A stretch of 64,000 nt of DNA, taken from Hyphomicrobiaceae bacterium (lineage in GTDB: Bacteria; Pseudomonadota; Alphaproteobacteria; Rhizobiales; Xanthobacteraceae). Below the pieces are notes generated by a model. The model was not told where the DNA came from. It ran no database searches and saw only the letters and a program-made list of their open reading frames with translations. The translations under genes were made by a program, and so were the position numbers. This document shows, piece after piece, positions 36,496 to 43,746 of this stretch (positions are counted from its first letter, which is position 1; every line of letters begins with the position of its first letter). The DNA lies in contig JAJPJB010000059.1 of NCBI GenBank assembly GCA_021324465.1, positions 17,067 through 81,066 on the forward strand, given 5' to 3'.

Positions 36496-37968
36496 TCACC
36501 CCAGGAGCTTCGCAACGTTTTCGAACCAGGCCACCAGCGCCGGCGGCAGATAGATGCCGGCCAACAAGACCAGCGCCAGATGCGCGAACATCGGCACATA
36601 GGACGCGTTGGTCCGGCCATTCGGTCCGCGCGGCGCCCCGAAAGCGATGCTATTGAGACGCAAAAGCAACGCAGCGAATCCGACCAGAATGCCGAACACC
36701 AGCACCAGCGCGAGCAGCGGCGCCCGCGCAAAGGTCGAGCTCACGACCAGAAATTCACTCATGAAAATGCCAAGCGGCGGCAACCCGGCAATCGCGACGA
36801 CGCCGAGGATCAGTCCCCAGCCGAGCACCGGATGTGTTTCCGTAAGGCCGCCCATGTCGGCAATACGCTGTGTACCTTTGACCTGCGCGACATGGCCGAC
36901 CGCAAAGAAGATCGCTGACTTGGTCAGCGAATGCATGGTCATGTGAAGCAGACCCGCAAAATTGGCGAGCGGGCCGCCCATGCCGAAGGCGAAGGTGATG
37001 ATACCCATATGCTCGATCGACGAATAGGCGAACATGCGTTTGATGTCGCGCCGGCGGTAGAGCATGAAGGCGGCGAAGACCAGCGAAAGCAGGCCGAGCG
37101 TCACCATCAGCGGCCCGGGCGCCAGCGCCGCACTATTGGCGGCGAGCACCATCTTGAAGCGCAGCAGCGCATAGAGCGCGACATTGAGCAGCAATCCCGA
37201 AAGCACCGCCGAGATCGGGGTCGGGCCTTCGGCGTGCGCGTCGGGCAGCCAGGCATGCAGCGGTGCGAGCCCGACTTTGGTGCCATAGCCGAGGAGTAAA
37301 AAGACGAAGGCGAGATCGAGTAATGCCGCATCGAAGCCGCCGGCGCGGCTTACCAGCATCGTCCAAGCCATGGCGTCGAGACCTTCGCTGACCACCGGCC
37401 GCGCCGCCATGTAGATCAGAATCGTGCCAAACAAAGCGAGTGCGATGCCGATCGAGCCGAGAATGAAATATTTCCAAGCCGCTTCGAGCGCTTCATGGGT
37501 GCGATAGATGCCGACCATCATCACGGTGGTCAGCGTGGCAAGCTCAATCGCCACCCACATTAGGCCAATATTGTTGGCGATGAGCGCGAGATTCATCGCA
37601 AACATCAGCACCTGATACATGGCGTGGTAGAAGCGTACGAAGGGCGGTGTCAGGCGGCCGGTCTCGAGCTCGTGGCCGATATAGCTCAAGCTGAACACGC
37701 TGGTGGTAAAGCCGACGAACGTGGTCAGCACCACAAAGGTGCCGTTGAGATCGTCGACCAGGAGATAGACGCCCGGCTCAGGCCTGCGGAAAAACAGGGA
37801 AAATGCGCAGAGCAGCGTCAATGCGGCCGCCGCCACATTGAGTCGCGCGGTCGAACGGTAGCCGGGCAGCAACGCCAGCAGAACAGCGGCGCCGGCCGGA
37901 ATCAGGAGCAGGCCCGATAGGGCATTGAAGCTGGTCGCGCTCGCCACTCCGCTCATCACCCAGTTCAT
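36496..37968 (-). CDS. hyfF: HyfF-like proton-channel membrane subunit
   Basis: The 490-residue protein is a NuoN/NuoM-type antiporter-like subunit with about 14 membrane segments. The residues used for proton transfer are present: Glu in WVAIELATL, Lys in YGTKVGLAPLHAWLPDAHAEG and Lys in MHSLTKSAIFFAVGH. Its start at 37968 overlaps the upstream stop by four bases (ATGA), which decides it over a much longer open frame to 38484 that only repeats the neighbouring gene's region. Next gene begins five bases after its stop. It belongs to the membrane arm of the hyf-like complex. Confidence 0.9.
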   Translation of the reverse strand: MNWVMSGVASATSFNALSGLLLIPAGAAVLLALLPGYRSTARLNVAAAALTLLCAFSLFFRRPEPGVYLLVDDLNGTFVVLTTFVGFTTSVFSLSYIGHELETGRLTPPFVRFYHAMYQVLMFAMNLALIANNIGLMWVAIELATLTTVMMVGIYRTHEALEAAWKYFILGSIGIALALFGTILIYMAARPVVSEGLDAMAWTMLVSRAGGFDAALLDLAFVFLLLGYGTKVGLAPLHAWLPDAHAEGPTPISAVLSGLLLNVALYALLRFKMVLAANSAALAPGPLMVTLGLLSLVFAAFMLYRRRDIKRMFAYSSIEHMGIITFAFGMGGPLANFAGLLHMTMHSLTKSAIFFAVGHVAQVKGTQRIADMGGLTETHPVLGWGLILGVVAIAGLPPLGIFMSEFLVVSSTFARAPLLALVLVFGILVGFAALLLRLNSIAFGAPRGPNGRTNASYVPMFAHLALVLLAGIYLPPALVAWFENVAKLLG

Positions 37969-38627
37969 GAATGCTCTCCGCGGAAGCGGTCGAGCGCCTG
38001 CACGTCGACGGTGTCGAAGCGCTCGCGAATGCGGAACAGGAAGATGCCGATCACGATAAAGGCGATCAGCACCGAGAAGGCGACGCTGATCTCGACCACA
38101 AGCGGCATGCCCTTGGCCCCGGTCGCCGCCAGCACCAGCCCGTTCTCGAGCGACATGAAGCCGACGACTTGGCTCACGGCATTGCGCCGCGTCACCATCA
38201 TCAACAGGCCGAGCAGAATAACCGAGAGCGCAAAGGCAAGATCCTCGCGTGCCAGCGGATCCGCCTCCTGCGTCACGCGCAAGATCACGACCATGGACAG
38301 GGCGACGAGCCCGATGCCGGCGAGCATGACCGGCCCGACGCCGACCACCTTCTCGATCTCGCGGTGAATGCCGAGGCGCACGATCATGCGATGCAGCGCC
38401 ACCGGAATGACAACCGCCTTGAACACGAGCGCAATGCCGGCGGTGACGTAAAGATGCGGCGCATCCTGCGCGAAGGCCTGCCAACCGACAGAGGCCGCAA
38501 GCGCCAGCGCGTGTACCGCATAGACATTCAAGAGCGCATAAAGGCGATCCTGATAAAGCTCAAGAAAGCTCACCAGGACCAGTGAGCCGGCGAGCAGATG
38601 GGCGATGTCGAAATTGATGCTGCTCAT
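37965..38627 (-). CDS. hyfE: HyfE-like membrane subunit
   Basis: The 220-residue protein has about seven membrane segments and contains QVVGFMSLENGLVLAATGAKGMPLVVE, which carries the NuoK-like conserved glutamate. HyfE proteins pair a NuoK-like half with an additional membrane region and form part of the membrane arm. Its start codon shares a base with the stop of the upstream hyfC-like gene, and its own stop overlaps the hyfF-like start, so translation is coupled at both ends. Confidence 0.88.
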   Translation of the reverse strand: MSSINFDIAHLLAGSLVLVSFLELYQDRLYALLNVYAVHALALAASVGWQAFAQDAPHLYVTAGIALVFKAVVIPVALHRMIVRLGIHREIEKVVGVGPVMLAGIGLVALSMVVILRVTQEADPLAREDLAFALSVILLGLLMMVTRRNAVSQVVGFMSLENGLVLAATGAKGMPLVVEISVAFSVLIAFIVIGIFLFRIRERFDTVDVQALDRFRGEHS

Positions 38628-39583
38628 CAGAAGCTCGCCGAAACGAAGCGCAACAGCGTTGCCAACAGCCCGAGCATCAGCGCCGCTCCGAGAAATTCCG
38701 GCACGCGGAACACCCGCATTTTGGCGATCGACGTCTCGAACAGCGCCAACAGAAAGCCGCCGAGCGCAAGCTTGCCGAGATAAGCAACTAGGCCGATCAC
38801 CAGCGTAGGCGGCGAAGCGCCGGCGGATTCAATGCCCCAGGGCAGGAACAAGCAGGCAAGCAGCGAGACGTAGAGAATCAGCTTCAGCGATGCCGACAGT
38901 TCGATCAGCGCCAGATGCCGACCGGAATACTCAAGCACCATGGCCTCATGCACCATAGTCAGTTCAAGATGCGTGGCCGGATTGTCGATCGGAATGCGGC
39001 CGTTCTCGGCGATCGCCACCATGATCAAACCGACCAAGCCTAACGCGAGCGAGACGCGCAGCCCCGCCTCAGCCGACGTCATGAAAGCGGCAATGGTCGA
39101 GAGCTGAGTTGAACCCGCGATCAGCGCCAATGTGAATACGATCATCAACATCGCCGGCTCGGCGAGCGAAGCGATCATCACTTCGCGACTCGATCCGATG
39201 CCGCCGAAGCTCGTGCCGACGTCGAGGCCGGCGAGCGCCAGAAAAAATCGCGCGCTGCCAAGAAGCGCGATGATCGCAATGAGGTCGGCCGACCATGAAA
39301 ACAACAGGCCGGTGCGGAACGTAGGCACCAGCGATGCCGCGACCCAGGTGGCAGCGAAGATCAGATAGGGACAGACTCGGAACAGCCACGAGGCGCTCTC
39401 GGCAAGCACGACTTCCTTGCGCATCAAGCGGGCGAGATCGCGATAGGGCTGAATGAGCGATGGCCCGCGCCGCCGCAGCAGCCGCGCTTTGACCTTGCGC
39501 ACATAGGCGGTGAACAGCGGCGCGAGCGTGAGCACCAACAGCATCTGCGCGCCCTGCACGGCAAAGTCACGGATCAAGACCAT
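38627..39583 (-). CDS. hyfC: HyfC/NuoH-like membrane subunit
   Basis: The 318-residue protein has about eight membrane segments and the NuoH/HycD signatures RRRGPSLIQPYRDLARL near residue 40, then SWSADLIAIIALLG, and AENGRIPIDNPATHLELTMV with HEAMVLEYSG near 215-240. This subunit links the cytoplasmic iron-sulfur module to the proton channels. The ATG at 39583 overlaps the end of the hyfB-like gene by ten bases; the open frame extends to 39895 but that part is a shadow of hyfB. Confidence 0.9.
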   Translation of the reverse strand: MVLIRDFAVQGAQMLLVLTLAPLFTAYVRKVKARLLRRRGPSLIQPYRDLARLMRKEVVLAESASWLFRVCPYLIFAATWVAASLVPTFRTGLLFSWSADLIAIIALLGSARFFLALAGLDVGTSFGGIGSSREVMIASLAEPAMLMIVFTLALIAGSTQLSTIAAFMTSAEAGLRVSLALGLVGLIMVAIAENGRIPIDNPATHLELTMVHEAMVLEYSGRHLALIELSASLKLILYVSLLACLFLPWGIESAGASPPTLVIGLVAYLGKLALGGFLLALFETSIAKMRVFRVPEFLGAALMLGLLATLLRFVSASF

Positions 39584-41580
39584 ATTGCGAGCACCAGGAG
39601 CAAAATGACGAGCGCGCCGAAAACCAGCGACAGGAATTGGCGGATGGTCAAAAATTGCAGACGGTTGAGCCGATCGGCGGCCACGCCGATTCCCGAAGCG
39701 ATGGGCGCGTAGACCGCGTCCCAAATGAGATCGGAAATCTCCACTTTGAGCGACGCCGGACGGACGTCGCCCGGGGGCGGCATCTCGCCGTATTCGCGGG
39801 CGCGGAACACCAAGCTGCCGAACACGCGCCGGATCGGCTGCGCAAAACTTGCGGCCGTGTACTGCGTGACTGGGCTCAGATCCGGATAACCGCAATCCCA
39901 GGCCGGCGCGCGGCGCAGACGATCCGACGCCAGGCGATGGATCGCGGTCGCCGCGAGCGCGCCTGAAATGACCATGAACAGAAACACCAGCAGGCCATCA
40001 TAGGAGCTGCGGCTCGCCGCGATCGGTACGATGGAGAGCCATTGCGCACCGATCTGCGGCGGCATATGGGCACCGATCAGGCTGGACGAGACTGGCGCCA
40101 GCGCATCGATGAACACGCCCGGCACGATGCCGACGATCAGGCAGAACGCCGACAACGCGATCATCGCAACGAGGGAAAAGCGGTCGGTCTCCTTGGCCGC
40201 TTCGGCAGCGCCCGTGCGCGGACGGCCGAGAAAGGTCACGCCGTAGGCTTTGACAAAGCAGGCAGCCGCAAGCGCGGCCGACAATGCCAGCATTGCGCCG
40301 ATTGCCGGCACCAGTAGCTTCAACCCCCACGTCGGCAATTGCGGGCTGAGCAGGATTGCCTGGAAGGTGAGCCATTCCGAGACGAAGCCGTTGAGCGGCG
40401 GGAGCGCGGAAATAGCCGCGCAACCGACCAGAACGAGGAAAGCCGTCTGCGGCATGCGATGAATGAGGCCGCCCAGACGCTCCATGTCGCGCTCGCCGGT
40501 CGCGGTAAGCACGGCTCCGGCGCCGAAGAACAACAGGCTCTTGAACAGCGAATGATTGAACACGTGGAGCAGTGCCGCGGTGAACGCCAAAGCCGCGGCG
40601 AAGGGCATTGCGTAAGTCTTGAACGCCAGCGCCAGGCCAAGCCCGATGAAGATGATCCCGATATTCTCGACCGTGTGATAGGCGAGGAGCCGCTTAAGGT
40701 CGTGCTGCATCAGGGCATAGAGCACGCCCATCACGGCGGTCACGCCGCCGAGTGCGAGCACCAGCATGCTCCACCACCAGGCCGGCGCGCCGGCGAGCTC
40801 GAAGGCGATGCGAATGAAGCCGTAGACGGCGACCTTGGTCATCACCCCGCTCATCAGCGCCGAGACATGGCTTGGCGCCGCGGGGTGGGCGAGCGGCAGC
40901 CACACATGGAGCGGCACGACGCCGGCTTTTGATCCGGCGCCGATGAGCGAGAGAACAAGCGCCAGCGCGCCGAGCGCGGCCGACGGATGAGCCGCACGCA
41001 TTTGCTCGAAACTGTAGTGTCCGCCTGGACCGGCCAGCAGACCAAAGGCAAGCAATAGCAAGAGCGTGCCAAAGCTCGCCATGGTCAGATAGACATAGCC
41101 GGCGCGCGCATTGCCGGGCTCGCGATGATGCGCCATCACCAAGGCCCACGAGCTCAGTGACATGAATTCCCAGGAGAAGAGGAATGCGAATGCGTCGTCG
41201 GCGATGACCACCAGCGTCATGCCGGCAAGAAAGGCCGGATAGAACGGCAGGACCCGCTGTGGCGCCTGTTCATGCGTGCCATAGCCGAGCGCGAACAGGC
41301 TCGCGCACAAGGCGCCGAGATCGACCACAACGAGAAAAAACGCCGAGAGCGCATCGAGCCGGAAATGCGCGCCCAGCCAGGGCAGACCGAGCGGCAAAGT
41401 CCGCATTGCAGCCGGTTCCGCGCCAAAGAGAGGCGTCGCCGCGGCGGCGAGCGAAATCGCCGTCACGATCATGGTCATGCCGTAGATGATCGGAGTGGCC
41501 GCAGCGTAGCGCACGATCACCACGGCAAATGCCGCAAGCGCGAGCAGTGCGGCTGCGCAGGCGAGAATGACGGTCAGCAT
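39574..41580 (-). CDS. hyfB: HyfB/NuoL-like proton-channel membrane subunit
   Basis: The 668-residue protein is the large antiporter-like subunit with about 16 membrane segments. Proton-path residues are kept: Glu in SWEFMSLSSW, Lys in GAGSKAGVVPLHVWLPLAHP and Lys in FNHSLFKSLLFFGAG. The C-terminal WDCGYPDLSPVTQYTAASFAQ is typical of HyfB rather than NuoL. The ATG at 41580 overlaps the stop of the XRE regulator gene by one base. This is the first structural gene of an operon in order B-C-E-F-G-I; hyfA, hyfD, hyfH and all maturation genes are missing from the window. Confidence 0.9.
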   Translation of the reverse strand: MLTVILACAAALLALAAFAVVIVRYAAATPIIYGMTMIVTAISLAAAATPLFGAEPAAMRTLPLGLPWLGAHFRLDALSAFFLVVVDLGALCASLFALGYGTHEQAPQRVLPFYPAFLAGMTLVVIADDAFAFLFSWEFMSLSSWALVMAHHREPGNARAGYVYLTMASFGTLLLLLAFGLLAGPGGHYSFEQMRAAHPSAALGALALVLSLIGAGSKAGVVPLHVWLPLAHPAAPSHVSALMSGVMTKVAVYGFIRIAFELAGAPAWWWSMLVLALGGVTAVMGVLYALMQHDLKRLLAYHTVENIGIIFIGLGLALAFKTYAMPFAAALAFTAALLHVFNHSLFKSLLFFGAGAVLTATGERDMERLGGLIHRMPQTAFLVLVGCAAISALPPLNGFVSEWLTFQAILLSPQLPTWGLKLLVPAIGAMLALSAALAAACFVKAYGVTFLGRPRTGAAEAAKETDRFSLVAMIALSAFCLIVGIVPGVFIDALAPVSSSLIGAHMPPQIGAQWLSIVPIAASRSSYDGLLVFLFMVISGALAATAIHRLASDRLRRAPAWDCGYPDLSPVTQYTAASFAQPIRRVFGSLVFRAREYGEMPPPGDVRPASLKVEISDLIWDAVYAPIASGIGVAADRLNRLQFLTIRQFLSLVFGALVILLLVLAIWS

Positions 41581-41834
41581 CACGGCGCCGGCCTTTTCGA
41601 GCGCACGCCGCGGCCGCCGCCTTGGCTCGACGCATTATCGGAAATCAATTCGATGCCGAGCGTGTCCAGCGCATTCACGAGCTTCATCAACGAGTCGACA
41701 TTGCCGCGAATGACGCCGTCGCTCGCTTCCATGCGCTGAATGGTCGGCAGCGACAGGCCGGCAGCCTCGGCGAGCGCCCGCTGATCGATGCCAAGAAGCG
41801 CACGTGCGGCTCGGAGCTGACCGGCCGTAATCAT
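41580..41834 (-). CDS. XRE-family helix-turn-helix regulator
   Basis: The 84-residue protein is a single DNA-binding domain: LRAARALLGIDQRALAEAAGLSLPTIQRMEASDG (about 7-40) is a classic XRE helix-turn-helix. The end, GGGRGVRSKRPAP, is basic. It is fused by translational coupling to the hyfB-like gene, so it is made with the complex and probably controls this operon (inferred). A TGATGT-N5-ACATCA inverted repeat lies just upstream of its start. Confidence 0.9.
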   Translation of the reverse strand: MITAGQLRAARALLGIDQRALAEAAGLSLPTIQRMEASDGVIRGNVDSLMKLVNALDTLGIELISDNASSQGGGRGVRSKRPAP

Positions 41835-41851
41835 GGAGATGGCATTAAAAC

Positions 41852-41868
41852 TGATGTCTCATACATCA
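41852..41868. promoter_or_regulatory. candidate operator of XRE-hyf operon
   Basis: TGATGT and ACATCA are perfect inverted arms separated by CTCAT, 18 to 34 bases before the regulator's start codon. TATATT next to it on the minus strand could be a -10 element. The region from 41869 to 42078 holds nothing else I can support. Confidence 0.45.
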
Positions 41869-42078
41869 ATATAGGCAGTTATCACATTCATTATGATATT
41901 GGGAGAGCTATTTTTAAGGCTTTCAACAGGCTCGTAGCGGGCAACCCGGCAGGCCGCTCCCCGGCTGTGCGGCAACTCACCAAGGCGGTCCAACGCCCTG
42001 GTCGCGCCAACATTGAGGACGGCATCGCCGAAAGCGCACCGTCAGCGGCGCATCTTGTTCGAGCTTCTGTTTGAGCGA

Positions 42079-42155
42079 TGGTACAGCTGGGTGGACTCGA
42101 ACCACCGACCTCCTGATCCACAGTCAGGCGCTCTAACCAACTGAGCTACAGCTGC
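42079..42155 (-). tRNA. tRNA-His (anticodon GTG)
   Basis: On the minus strand the 77-base sequence folds into a full cloverleaf. The acceptor stem is GCAGCTG/CAGCTGT with G1-U72, the D arm contains AGCTCAGTTGGTTAGAGC, the anticodon arm is CCTGA-CTGTGGA-TCAGG and the T loop is GTTCGAGTC. CCA is encoded. Anticodon GTG reads histidine codons. It has A73 and no extra G-1, the alphaproteobacterial form. Confidence 0.97.
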
Positions 42156-42345
42156 ACGGCCGCCTTCGAGCGCGGCAAACCTAGACCACGAACCCGAAAC
42201 GCGGAAGACGGTCTGCGGACGCGATCAAGCTGAATTTGGCTGATTTGGTGTAGGAGCAAGGGCCGGGATTGGCAAGACCTCGGTCTCGCTGGCACGGCGT
42301 GCATTGAACCGGAGCGCGGGTGCTAGGATGGAATCGACAGTCCGC
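42156..42345. other. intergenic region between tRNA-His and a dispersed repeat
   Basis: The gene-free gap from 42156 to 42515 begins here. I see no open frame of interest; it should include the tRNA promoter. The remainder of the gap is the palindromic repeat and the phasin terminator. Confidence 0.4.
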
Positions 42346-42430
42346 CATGGCCGGACTCGTTCCGGCCAGCCACGTCTTTGCTTGCTGCAACGTGTCTGAC
42401 ACGGACGCCCGCAGCCAAGCGGTCATGACG
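42346..42430. repeat. dispersed palindromic repeat
   Basis: The element runs from CATGGCCGGACTCG to GCGGTCATGACG. It contains a perfect GGCCGGA-CTCGT-TCCGGCC hairpin and resembles the CATGGCCGGGCTTGTCCCGGCC-like intergenic element common in Bradyrhizobium relatives (from memory). Confidence 0.55.
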
Positions 42431-42431
42431 T

Positions 42432-42466
42432 CAAAAAGCAAAAGCCCGGATCAGAGCCCGGGCTTT
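42432..42466 (-). terminator. phasin gene terminator
   Basis: On the minus strand AAAGCCCGG and CCGGGCTTT form a nine-base stem followed by TGCTTTTT. It lies about 50 bases after the phasin stop codon. Confidence 0.85.
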
Positions 42467-42515
42467 CCCCTCGCCGCATTTGAACGTCGAGATTTGGCTT
42501 TCGCGAATGGCGTAA

Positions 42516-43016
42516 TCAGGAAACCTTGCTGAAAGCCTTGTTCATGCCGGTCTTGATCGGCTCGACCGTCTCAGTTGCGACCTTCTGCGCCAACGCGCTG
42601 AGTTCCTTGGTCTGTTCGCTCAGTGTCTCGAACTGCTTGCGCGCATGAGCGCTCGACAACTCGATGACTTCCGACAGCGTCTTCGCGGTGATCAGTTCGC
42701 CGTAGAAGTCGAACGCCGCGTTGGTATTGGTCCGCGCCGCCTCGATCATTTTGAGGCCGTAATCGGACGCGCCCTTCGTCGCGGTCGAATAGGTGGTCTC
42801 GAGAACGTCGGTCGCCTCTTCCGCGGCGGCCTTCATCTTCTCGTAAGTATCCTTGCACTGCGCAACGCCGCGCTCCGCGAACTCCCGGAAAGCAGCCGGC
42901 ATTTCCACTTTCGGAATCTCGAATTTCGGCATTTCGAACTTCGGCATTTCGAACGCGCTTGCCGAAGATTTGCTCTTGGCCTTGGGGGATGTAGTGGCCA
43001 TTGTGGCATCCGTCAT
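42516..43016 (-). CDS. phaP: phasin family protein (PHA granule coat)
   Basis: The 166-residue protein has a lysine/serine-rich N-terminus, then a repeated EMPKFEMPKFEIPKVEMP segment (about 25-42), then amphipathic helices with REFAERGVAQCKDTYEKMKA and AFDFYGELITAKTLSEVIEL, characteristic of rhizobial phasins. Phasins coat polyhydroxyalkanoate granules. AAAGGA precedes the ATG at 43016; an upstream frame to 43073 lacks support. A terminator follows. A long palindrome about 190 bases upstream may be the PhaR regulator's site. The three near-identical EMPKFE-type repeats are unusual and may be a membrane- or granule-binding strap. Confidence 0.92.
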   Translation of the reverse strand: MTDATMATTSPKAKSKSSASAFEMPKFEMPKFEIPKVEMPAAFREFAERGVAQCKDTYEKMKAAAEEATDVLETTYSTATKGASDYGLKMIEAARTNTNAAFDFYGELITAKTLSEVIELSSAHARKQFETLSEQTKELSALAQKVATETVEPIKTGMNKAFSKVS

Positions 43017-43202
43017 GACACTGTGTCCTTTAGATTTGTTAGATTTGTGCTCACTGCTCCTGGGCTGTCTCACACAGAGAAATTCTTCTTGGTCTGGCCT
43101 CGCCGCCCGGTGCGCGCTGCCTCATTGTCGGTGCCGCGGCTGAACGCCTTAACACTTGCTAGCCCGGACACTACCGTAAAACGTATCTATCAACTTTTTT
43201 GA

Positions 43203-43231
43203 TGCATTGCAATAGGAAATATTGCAATGCA
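43203..43231. promoter_or_regulatory. 12-bp perfect inverted repeat, PhaR-operator-like
   Basis: TGCATTGCAATA (43203-43214) and TATTGCAATGCA (43220-43231) are perfect inverted arms around GGAAA. PhaR repressors of PHA genes bind TGC-N-GCA-type palindromes, and this site contains TTGCATTGCAA-like cores in the gap (43017-43333) between the phasin gene and a decayed phasin. The rest of this gap shows no gene. Confidence 0.55.
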
Positions 43232-43333
43232 CAAAAAGCATCAGCTATTTGAAACTTCTCGGTTTTTCTGACCACAGCGGCACGCCGAGACGGAACGCCG
43301 CGCCTTTACGGCGCAATTTCTGTCGGGGTGGCC

Positions 43334-43640
43334 TTATGACCGAGACTTGGCAGCATCGACTACGATCTTGGCGGCACTTTGGCCGAGATCCTGGACCTGG
43401 GCCGACAGCGCCGGCATTTGCGGGCTTAGTAGTCCGACTGCAGCCTTGACGTCGGGAGCGGCTTTGGCGTGCATCAACTTTTGCGCAAATCGAAGCTGGC
43501 CGCCGCGTTTTTGCTCGGCACAGCGGAGCGGCTTATGCGCGATCTCCGAGGTGCTCGTGTGCGCCGCTTGTGCCCAGCCCTGGAACTGGCCCATCGTCTG
43601 GCGGGCTGTTTCGATGAAGTAACGCGCGAGACGGCGCCCG
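43334..43640 (-). pseudogene. second phasin, 5'-truncated and frameshift-scarred
   Basis: The frame encodes a phasin C-terminal half: ETARQTMGQFQGWAQAAHTS, then RFAQKLMHAKAAPDVKAAV and PALSAQVQDLGQSAAKIVVD. No phasin N-terminus is present: an in-frame TAA lies just upstream near 43644 and no ATG precedes GQFQGW. Between the words AEQ and FAQK the text reads KRGGQLR, whereas the +1 frame reads AASFD, the usual phasin sequence, so one base was gained and another lost. It looks like a duplicated phasin now decaying beside the intact copy. Confidence 0.65.
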
Positions 43641-43746
43641 ATTAAGGTTTATCCAGGCCCGGCGGGGATTGCCGTGCGCGCGGCATGGACGCCGTACGCG
43701 GCTGGCACTATTAAGGATTTCTTAGGCGTAACGAGTTCCCCCGCAA

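Noticed and set aside
34459..41580. The operon as respiratory complex I (nuo)
   Set aside because: Gene order B-C-E-F-G-I, the C-D fusion and HyfB/HyfE-type subunits differ from nuoA-N, and NuoE/F/G/I and other subunits are absent.
42079..42155. Lack of G-1 and presence of A73 in tRNA-His as an anomaly
   Set aside because: This is the normal form in alphaproteobacteria.
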